Shown here: positions 1 to 5,311 of the stretch, one piece after another
Numbering within the stretch: the stretch's first letter is position 1
How the letters are laid out: every line of letters starts with the position of its first letter
DNA from: Deltaproteobacteria bacterium
GTDB taxonomy: Bacteria; Desulfobacterota; WTBG01
NCBI GenBank assembly: GCA_013139225.1
Contig: WTBG01000123.1
Span: 1-9,161 of the forward strand
Reading direction: 5' to 3'
Length of the DNA stretch: 9,161 nt
Program-made: the position numbers and the translations under genes
Notes under the pieces: generated by a model
Databases searched by the model: none
What the model was told of the DNA's origin: nothing
The model's input: only the letters and a program-made list of their open reading frames with translations

Positions 1-801
1 GAAAAGCTTGCCCGAAAAAACAAGAAAAACATGGTTACCATGGAGGAAGTGGTTCAGACCAGGGACGACTACTTTGAGATGTTCGGGGAATCCCTGATGG
101 CAAGGCTAAAAAAGGTCCGTGAAGAGGGAACCTCTGATGATGCTATTGACCCAGAGATTCCACTCAACCAGGGTGCCAAGCTTTATCAGTTTGAGCTCTG
201 CCATATGCGATTCTTCGGCTGCCCTCGCCAATTGATCGATGTGGTGGAATTGGCTAAAAAGCTCGAGCAGAAGATGGAAGAATGGAAGGTGACGGAGATG
301 ATTGCGGATAAGTTTGACGTCCCTTTCATGCCGCATACGCTTTTTACTGTGTCCATCTCATCATGTCCTAATAACTGCACGGCTGCTGAGGTCAAGGATT
401 TTGGTATCCATGGAGTAGCTATTCCTGAATTGAGCCATCCAGAAAAATGTACTAAGTGTGGAAAATGTGTTGAGGTGTGTCCTGATGAAGCAGTGGTAAT
501 GGAAGAAGAAGGACCAGTTATCATAAAGAAGCACTGTAAGCAGTGTGGTGCCTGCGCCGTTGAATGTCCGGAAGAAGCAATGACTATTGTCGAAAAAGGG
601 TATCGAGTAATGGTAGGTGGACATTTCGGGAGATGGCACCATATTGGACAGGAGCTTTTCAAACTGGGGGATGAAGAAAAGGTGTTTAAAGCTCTAGAGG
701 CATCGATTAAACTCATTAGAGAAAAAGCAGTGAGCGAAGAACATCTCTATCACATGGTTGAGCGCTACGGTTTGGAACCTTTGTATAAGGAACTTGCATA
801 A
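1..801 (+). CDS. Sulfite-reductase-like siroheme/[4Fe-4S] protein with two ferredoxin clusters (5' partial)
   Basis: Numbering is from the first in-window ATG (base 31). Cys112-x3-Cys116 in an SSCPNNC context followed by DFGI is the siroheme/[4Fe-4S] signature of nitrite/sulfite reductases. Cys57-x6-Cys64 probably supplies the other cluster ligands, although the usual spacing is C-x5-C. Two ferredoxin motifs (C140-x2-C-x2-C-x3-C150 and C169-x2-C-x2-C-x3-C179) are inserted before a GYRVMVGGHFGR segment, the same order as in AsrC-type anaerobic sulfite reductase subunits. There is no room for the N-terminal ferredoxin-like half domain of full sulfite reductases. The frame is open back to base 1, no Shine-Dalgarno precedes the ATGs at 31 or 40, and the leading residues (EKLARKNKKN, then VTMEEVV) resemble the end of a PCP_red domain, so the true start lies upstream. 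The protein is probably cytoplasmic and electron-transferring; sulfite or another siroheme substrate is possible but unproven. The 183-base gap to the next gene suggests it closes a separate transcription unit. Confidence 0.85.
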   Translation, partial: EKLARKNKKNMVTMEEVVQTRDDYFEMFGESLMARLKKVREEGTSDDAIDPEIPLNQGAKLYQFELCHMRFFGCPRQLIDVVELAKKLEQKMEEWKVTEMIADKFDVPFMPHTLFTVSISSCPNNCTAAEVKDFGIHGVAIPELSHPEKCTKCGKCVEVCPDEAVVMEEEGPVIIKKHCKQCGACAVECPEEAMTIVEKGYRVMVGGHFGRWHHIGQELFKLGDEEKVFKALEASIKLIREKAVSEEHLYHMVERYGLEPLYKELA

Positions 802-822
802 GTCGCCTAATAATTTCATTTG

Positions 823-850
823 TTGCCAAATGGTTTGGTGACCATAGAAT
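823..850 (+). promoter_or_regulatory. Candidate sigma70-type promoter for the efflux operon
   Basis: TTGCCA (823-828, five of six matches to TTGACA) and TAGAAT (845-850, five of six matches to TATAAT) are separated by 16 bases. It lies in the only long intergenic gap, oriented towards the metal-efflux genes. Transcription would begin near 857 and leave a leader of roughly 130 bases before the ATG at 985. I found it by eye; such matches also arise by chance, and no transcription data are available. Confidence 0.35.
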
Positions 851-871
851 GTGTGCAAGACAAAGACAGTG

Positions 872-885
872 ATCCTGGATCCTGG
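872..885 (+). repeat. Tandem 7-base repeat in the leader region
   Basis: ATCCTGG occurs twice back to back, just downstream of the candidate promoter's expected start point. It is embedded in a weak imperfect dyad (AGT...ACT, about 869-891). It could be an operator half-site pair or chance. No known regulator motif is recognised. Confidence 0.3.
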
Positions 886-969
886 TTACTTGATGCTGGA
901 TGAAATACAAACTTGATGTGTGTACGTCCAGTATCCTGCCAGTCCAGAGTGTTAAGTTTTTAAATGAAT

Positions 970-976
970 AAGGAGG
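970..976 (+). promoter_or_regulatory. Shine-Dalgarno deciding the start of the cysteine-rich gene
   Basis: AAGGAGG lies 8 bases before the ATG at 985, an ideal spacing. It falls inside the reading frame if translation began at the upstream ATG at 964, which itself has no purine-rich site. The start at 985 is therefore preferred. Confidence 0.85.
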
Positions 977-984
977 ACTTTGTT

Positions 985-1890
985 ATGACAGGACTGGAAA
1001 CAAGCAGCCAACAACAGAAATGTACTATCTGTGGTAAAACAACAAATTATCCCATAGAACTGAACGAGGGATTGTATTGTTCATCTACCTGCCTCAGCAA
1101 GTATCGTGAGGAGGTGGGAGAGCGTCAGTTTGAAAAGGATTCCATCGCCACTTTTGATAAAAAGAGAGATACGGGTTGGATTCCTGAGAGGGCACTCATG
1201 TATATCGGTATGTGCCAGCGGTGCAGCAAAACCATGAAAGAGATGTGCAAAGCAAATCAGTATATCAGCGGAATGAATCGCGAGAAATTGAGACAGACTG
1301 AGACTGTTCCCTGGTGTTGCCATGCACGATTTAACTTAAGCTCCTCCCTCTCAGATGGAACCGTATCTTTAGAAGCTGTCAGAAAGATTCAATCAATTGC
1401 TGAGGAAATGGTGAAAAATCCCAAGAAATGTGAAGAGGTAGTTGGCCCAGAAACACTTCGCAAAAAGATGGCAAAGCCAGGAGGACTGAAAGGTGTTACC
1501 ACCACTATTTTAGATATAGCCGCTGCAGAGATGGCCAAAAACCCCGACTATAAACCCACGGTGGATAAAACACCAAAAGTAGATGGAGAAATTATGATTC
1601 ACTATGCCGCCTGTCTTGAATGTGACCCTGTCTTTGGCGCTGAATGTGAGGAGCAGGCGGTGGAAAAAGAATTGAACAAATGTTTAGATGAAGTAAGTAA
1701 AATGACCTCAGCACGCTGGTGTGAACATACCATGCATGCCCTCTCTGCTCTGCTGCTTAATAAGAACATTACTCGTGAGAAACTTCAGAAAATTGTCAAT
1801 TCTGCTGAGCAGATAATTAAGGAAAAAAACGATCATGGTGTCAATACACGACATCTTTTCATTGCTTTGGGAAGAGCGGTAGAATGTTAG
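985..1890 (+). CDS. Uncharacterised cysteine-rich protein with duplicated C-x2-C...W-C-x-H module, putative metal-binding
   Basis: I do not recognise this 301-residue protein (start at 985, chosen from the Shine-Dalgarno at 970-976). It has no signal peptide or membrane segment, so it is probably cytoplasmic. Residues 13-36 form a zinc-ribbon or TRASH/treble-clef-like motif: C13-x2-C16, then C32-x3-C36 in a YCSSTC context. A duplicated module follows. Copy A has C77-x2-C80, C88 and W110-C-C-H113; copy B has C210-x2-C213, C221, C233 and W245-C-x-H248. Each copy then runs for about 30 residues, alignable without gaps, into a helix ending in AE(E/Q)xxxK. A related helix (AAAEMAKNP) sits between the copies near residue 180. 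C149 and the C-terminal C301 are extra. The gene is 49 bases upstream of the outer-membrane efflux gene, probably in the same operon. From that context I infer a cytosolic soft-metal buffer, chaperone or sensor; an Fe-S or zinc protein is equally possible. It has no recognisable DNA-binding domain. Confidence 0.8.
   Translation: MTGLETSSQQQKCTICGKTTNYPIELNEGLYCSSTCLSKYREEVGERQFEKDSIATFDKKRDTGWIPERALMYIGMCQRCSKTMKEMCKANQYISGMNREKLRQTETVPWCCHARFNLSSSLSDGTVSLEAVRKIQSIAEEMVKNPKKCEEVVGPETLRKKMAKPGGLKGVTTTILDIAAAEMAKNPDYKPTVDKTPKVDGEIMIHYAACLECDPVFGAECEEQAVEKELNKCLDEVSKMTSARWCEHTMHALSALLLNKNITREKLQKIVNSAEQIIKEKNDHGVNTRHLFIALGRAVEC
1021..1092 (+). other. N-terminal zinc-ribbon/TRASH-like cysteine motif
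   Basis: This encodes residues 13-36 of the cysteine-rich protein: C-x2-C, a 15-residue span, then C-x3-C with a tyrosine before the third cysteine. The layout resembles treble-clef metal-binding domains such as TRASH/MYM fingers. Family membership is a judgement from spacing only. Confidence 0.55.
1213..1416 (+). repeat. Internal protein duplication, copy A
   Basis: This encodes residues 77-144 of the cysteine-rich protein. The order is C-x2-C, a spacer of about 30 residues, W-C-x-H, then a helical stretch ending in AEEMVK. From the W-C-x-H cysteine onward it aligns without gaps to copy B over 35 positions, with 11 identities by eye. Confidence 0.7.
1612..1821 (+). repeat. Internal protein duplication, copy B
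   Basis: This encodes residues 210-279 of the cysteine-rich protein. It has the same ligand order as copy A (C-x2-C, then W-C-x-H, then AEQIIK), with two additional cysteines (C221, C233) between the ligand clusters. The distance from W-C-x-H to the terminal helix matches copy A exactly. Confidence 0.7.
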
Positions 1891-1926
1891 TTAGTAGGTT
1901 CAGGCAGAGAATATAATGACAACAAT

Positions 1927-1933
1927 GGGGGGA
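1927..1933 (+). promoter_or_regulatory. Shine-Dalgarno deciding the start of the outer-membrane efflux gene
   Basis: A purine run, GGGGGGA, lies 6 bases before the ATG at 1940. Starting there gives a textbook lipoprotein signal peptide. The in-frame ATGs at 1916 and 1925 add eight and five residues with no benefit. Confidence 0.6.
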
Positions 1934-1939
1934 TGCCGA

Positions 1940-3385
1940 ATGAAGGTGAAACAATACATGAAGTTCATTGTATCAAGTCTTGCAGTTACCTTGATTTTTG
2001 GTTGTGCTTCTTCGAGGGAGAAGCAGGCTTTCCTTGATCTTGCCAAAGTGGAAAAGACACAATATGTGTCAGAAAATCATACCTACACTCCTCAAAACCT
2101 CCCCACGTTGAACGAAGAGTCTGTCATCTCCGATTACTTGGCATATGCTGCATTGAACAATCCCGGACTTGAGGCAGTCTTCAATCGATGGAAAGCTACA
2201 CTGCTGAAAGTTCCCCAGGTACGCACCTTACCAGACCCGAACTTTACCTATGCCTACTTCATCAAGGAGGTTGAAACCCGTGTCGGACCTCAACGGCACA
2301 AGTTCGAGCTGTCACAGATGTTTCCATGGTATGGAAAGTTGACCCTCAAGGGCAACATCGCCCTTGAGGCTGCCAATGCAGAGGGTCAACGATATCAATC
2401 CGAGAAACTGAAGCTCTTCTTTGAGGTTAAGGATGCTTATTATGAATACTACTATCTATCACGTGCAATAGCTACTACGGAAGAGCATAAGAGATTAATT
2501 GCCTACTTAGAAAGTGTGGCGAGAACTAATTACAGTGCGGGAATGACCTCCTATGGGGATCTTATAAAGGCTCAGGTGGAACTTGGCAAGCTTGAGGATA
2601 GTTTGCTAACACTTCGTGATCTTCGAGATCCCATAACGGCAAAATTGAACGAAGCTCTAAACAGACCTTTCAACTATTCTCTGCCTTACCCAAAAGTCAT
2701 CCCCGAAGAGCGAATGGTTATTCCCGATGACCAACTACTAACCTGGTTAAAAGAAAGCAATCCAGAACTAAAAGCCATAGATTTTACTATAGCAAAGGAG
2801 AAGGCAGCCATCGACCTGGCAAGGAAGGAATACTTTCCCAATCTCACCTTGGGGGTGGAATATATTGACACTGATAATGCATTGACACCACCTGCCAATC
2901 CCGAGACAGGTGAAATCCCAAGGGTAAAAGATGACGGGAAAGATCCCGTCATTGCCAAGTTCTCCATCAATCTGCCCATCTGGCACAACAAATACCGTGC
3001 AGGTGAAAAAGAGGCACGGCTCAGGCATGTGGCTACACTCAGAGAGCGGAGTGACCGGGAGAACAGTCTAATTGCAGATCTTAAGATGGAGCTTTACAAT
3101 TTCCGTGATGCTAAAAGAAAGATCAGCCTTTACAGGGATACCTTAGTTCCAAAGGCAAAGCAATCTTTCAACGTTATTCAAAAGGCATTTGCAGCAGGTA
3201 AGACGGACTTTCTTGATGTGGTTGATGCGGAGAGAACGCTTTTGGAATTTCAGCTCTCTTTTGAGAGAGCACTTGCCAACCGTGCTCAGCGTCTGGCAAA
3301 GATTGAAGAGCTCATCGGAAAAGAAATACCGAGAGATGAATCAAGTAGTTTTGAGATAAAGAGTGAACAACCAGAAAGAGAATAA
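1940..3385 (+). CDS. TolC-family outer-membrane efflux lipoprotein (CusC/CzcC-like)
   Basis: This is the outer-membrane channel of the tripartite metal-efflux pump. It trimerises as a beta-barrel with a periplasmic alpha-helical tunnel. From the start at 1940 it has 481 residues, near the family's usual length. The N-terminus (MKVKQYMK, a hydrophobic run, then LIFGC) is a lipoprotein signal with Cys22 as the lipidated residue. Two OEP repeats are visible, about residues 62-242 and 264-462. The first contains SQMFPWYGK (125-133), typical of heavy-metal CusC/CzcC-type channels. It also contains the YSAGMTSYGDLIKAQVELGK helix (198-217), whose counterpart in the second repeat is FAAGKTDFLDVVDAE. 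The gene follows the cysteine-rich gene by 49 bases and precedes the adaptor by 59, consistent with one operon. Two perfect intragenic inverted repeats are listed separately. The family assignment is firm, but the channel itself does not determine substrate. Confidence 0.95.
   Translation: MKVKQYMKFIVSSLAVTLIFGCASSREKQAFLDLAKVEKTQYVSENHTYTPQNLPTLNEESVISDYLAYAALNNPGLEAVFNRWKATLLKVPQVRTLPDPNFTYAYFIKEVETRVGPQRHKFELSQMFPWYGKLTLKGNIALEAANAEGQRYQSEKLKLFFEVKDAYYEYYYLSRAIATTEEHKRLIAYLESVARTNYSAGMTSYGDLIKAQVELGKLEDSLLTLRDLRDPITAKLNEALNRPFNYSLPYPKVIPEERMVIPDDQLLTWLKESNPELKAIDFTIAKEKAAIDLARKEYFPNLTLGVEYIDTDNALTPPANPETGEIPRVKDDGKDPVIAKFSINLPIWHNKYRAGEKEARLRHVATLRERSDRENSLIADLKMELYNFRDAKRKISLYRDTLVPKAKQSFNVIQKAFAAGKTDFLDVVDAERTLLEFQLSFERALANRAQRLAKIEELIGKEIPRDESSSFEIKSEQPERE
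2344..2369 (+). repeat. Perfect 10-bp inverted repeat inside the outer-membrane channel gene
   Basis: CCTCAAGGGC (2344-2353) and its exact complement (2360-2369) are separated by a 6-base loop, AACATC. No T-run follows, so it is not a typical terminator. It is inside coding sequence. Confidence 0.6.
2931..2952 (+). repeat. Perfect 9-bp inverted repeat inside the outer-membrane channel gene
   Basis: ATGACGGGA (2931-2939) and its exact complement (2944-2952) flank a 4-base loop, AAGA, and a G-T wobble pair can extend the stem. No T-run follows. It is inside coding sequence. Confidence 0.6.
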
Positions 3386-3432
3386 AACCTATTACCTGAA
3401 TGGCTAATAAAGAAGGATTTGCAATATTGTCA

Positions 3433-3439
3433 GAAGGAG
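3433..3439 (+). promoter_or_regulatory. Shine-Dalgarno deciding the start of the adaptor gene
   Basis: GAAGGAG lies 5 bases before the ATG at 3445. The alternative ATG at 3400 lacks such a site and would add 15 residues before the signal sequence. The start at 3445 places two lysines directly before the hydrophobic core. Confidence 0.8.
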
Positions 3440-3444
3440 CAGCC

Positions 3445-5295
3445 ATGAAAAAGTTTATTCTTGCAACAGTAATCATCAGTGCCTTTGCTCTGGGGTACCT
3501 CTTAAGGGGTGGAGGACCGGAAACACAGGATCACCAACATACTGCCAGTGAAACAGTAAAAGCTGAGAGGTGGACATGCTCTATGCATCCCCAGTTTCAG
3601 TTGCCCAAACCAGGCCAATGTCCCATATGTGGTATGGATCTAATCCCTGTTGCAAGTGGCGGTTTAAGTGAGGATGAGAGCCCGCGCGAGCTCAAAATGT
3701 CTGCAAAAGCGATGAAACTTGCTGAAATAGAAGTTGCCACAGTTGCAAGAAAGAAAGTGACTGCCAGGATAAGAATGGATGGTAAAGTTGATTATGACGA
3801 GACCCGCCTCGGTTATATTACAGCCTGGGTGCCCGGGCGTATTGATGACCTCTATGTAGACTATACAGGAGTGTTTGTAAGAAAAGGTGACCCTATGGTT
3901 AACCTTTATAGTCCAGAACTTATCACTGCGCAGGAGGAATTGATTCAGGCCATCAAAACTGTGGGGGAACTGAAGCAAAGCGAGATACCCGTCATGAGGG
4001 AAACTGCCTTTAAAACTGTTGACGCCGTGAAGGAAAAACTTCGGCTATGGGGGTTAACAGAAAAACAGATCGGGGAGATTGAGAAGCGTGGTAAAGTTAC
4101 TGACCACGTGAAAGTTTATGCACCGATGAGTGGCGTCGTCATACACAAAGATGGCCTTGAAGGGATGTATGTGAAAACGGGGACCAAAATCTACACCATT
4201 GCTGACCTTTCTCAAATGTGGGTTATGCTTGATGCCTACGAGTCTGATCTCGTTTGGATCCGAGTTGGACAAAAGGTAGAGTTTGATGCCGCGGCGTATC
4301 CCGGAGAAACCTTCAATGGAAAGGTTGTCTTTATAGATCCATTTCTTAACCCCAAAACCAGAACAGTCAAGGTGCGTGTTAATGTTCCCAACCCTGGGGG
4401 GAAGCTTAAACCGGAGATGTTTGTTAGTGCACTCGTTCATGTCACGTTAGCAGACGATGATAATATGGCTGTAAATGCCACGAAGAATGAGGTTCCTCTG
4501 GTGATCCCGGCGACTGCCCCCCTCTTCACTGGAAAACGTGCTGTTGTCTACGTTCAAGTCCCTGACAAGAAAGGGACATTCGAGGGACGCGAAGTAGTCC
4601 TCGGTCCACGGGCTGGGGATTTTTACGTTGTTCGTGAAGGTCTCAATGAAGGTGAACGGGTAGTGGTAAATGGCAATTTTAAGATTGACAGTGCCATTCA
4701 GATTCTTGCGAAACCAAGCATGATGAGCCCTGAAGGAGGTGCTCCGCCGCCTAGTCATCAACATGGTGGAGAAAAGGGAAATCTCACTTCAAAAGCTGAA
4801 GAGAAAAAGACAGAGCCATTTAAAGTTTCTGATGCGTTTAGAACCCAGCTGGACGGTGTTTTATCGGCTTACTTCATGATTCAACAGGCATTGAGTAAAG
4901 ACGATGCAAAAGGTGCACAGGCCAACGCAAAGAAGCTGCTTGCGTCTCTTGATACTGTAGACATGAAGTTACTCGAAGGTCCCGCACACATGGCCTGGAT
5001 GAAAGCGCAAAAATCAATTGCAGGCAGTGCTCAAGGTATAGCAGGGTCAAAGGATATTGAAAGTGCACGATCTGCATTCATATCGCTTTCTGACTTTCTT
5101 TATACAGTGGCAAAGAAGTTCTGTACAAACGGCACACAACCCGTTCTTCGTTTTCACTGCCCCATGGCTGCGGGTGGGAAAGGTGCCTACTGGCTCCAGA
5201 ACAAACCTGGAACGGAGAATCCTTACTACGGCAGTGCCATGTTTACGTGTGGTGAACAGGTGGAAACAATCTCCCCCGGTTCTATGAAAGAATAA
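3445..5295 (+). CDS. cusB: RND efflux periplasmic adaptor, CusB-like, with N-terminal HMBD and C-terminal DUF3347
   Basis: This is the membrane-fusion protein linking the inner-membrane pump to the outer-membrane channel, and it probably also hands over metal. From the start at 3445 it has 616 residues, clearly longer than CusB (about 400). Residues 4-20 form a signal/anchor helix. His30 and His32 follow, then a heavy-metal-binding domain (HMBD): WTCSMHP (C45, H48) and CPICGMDLIP (C59, C62). Residues about 80-420 carry the barrel-sandwich, hairpin and beta-barrel core (for example VKVYAPMSGVV and LYSPELITAQEELI). A Pro/His linker with HQH (438-440) leads to a DUF3347-like helical domain (about 460-560). 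The end has HCPM (571-574), GAYWLQ, NPYYG and a CGE (C602), a second probable metal site. The gene overlaps neither neighbour; the pump starts 16 bases downstream. The extended form is family-known, but the role of the C-terminal domain is not. The substrate is probably Cu(I)/Ag(I). Confidence 0.93.
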   Translation: MKKFILATVIISAFALGYLLRGGGPETQDHQHTASETVKAERWTCSMHPQFQLPKPGQCPICGMDLIPVASGGLSEDESPRELKMSAKAMKLAEIEVATVARKKVTARIRMDGKVDYDETRLGYITAWVPGRIDDLYVDYTGVFVRKGDPMVNLYSPELITAQEELIQAIKTVGELKQSEIPVMRETAFKTVDAVKEKLRLWGLTEKQIGEIEKRGKVTDHVKVYAPMSGVVIHKDGLEGMYVKTGTKIYTIADLSQMWVMLDAYESDLVWIRVGQKVEFDAAAYPGETFNGKVVFIDPFLNPKTRTVKVRVNVPNPGGKLKPEMFVSALVHVTLADDDNMAVNATKNEVPLVIPATAPLFTGKRAVVYVQVPDKKGTFEGREVVLGPRAGDFYVVREGLNEGERVVVNGNFKIDSAIQILAKPSMMSPEGGAPPPSHQHGGEKGNLTSKAEEKKTEPFKVSDAFRTQLDGVLSAYFMIQQALSKDDAKGAQANAKKLLASLDTVDMKLLEGPAHMAWMKAQKSIAGSAQGIAGSKDIESARSAFISLSDFLYTVAKKFCTNGTQPVLRFHCPMAAGGKGAYWLQNKPGTENPYYGSAMFTCGEQVETISPGSMKE

Positions 5296-5297
5296 CC

Positions 5298-5304
5298 GGA
5301 AGGA
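5298..5304 (+). promoter_or_regulatory. Shine-Dalgarno of the pump gene
   Basis: GGAAGGA begins 3 bases after the adaptor stop codon and ends 7 bases before the ATG at 5312. It fixes the pump start and indicates tight co-expression with the adaptor. Confidence 0.8.
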
Positions 5305-5311
5305 CACACCC

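Noticed and set aside
186..716. A 176-residue open frame on the - strand
   Set aside because: It is the antisense shadow of the sulfite-reductase-like gene, whose cysteine motifs are unmistakable on the + strand.
826..839. Small inverted repeat (GCCAAA TGG TTTGGT) as a terminator of the first gene
   Set aside because: The stem is only five Watson-Crick pairs plus a wobble, the loop is 3 bases and no T-run follows. It also overlaps the better-supported -35 element.
964..984. The first ATG at 964 as the start of the cysteine-rich gene
   Set aside because: The strong AAGGAGG lies inside this stretch and points to the ATG at 985; nothing resembling a Shine-Dalgarno precedes 964.
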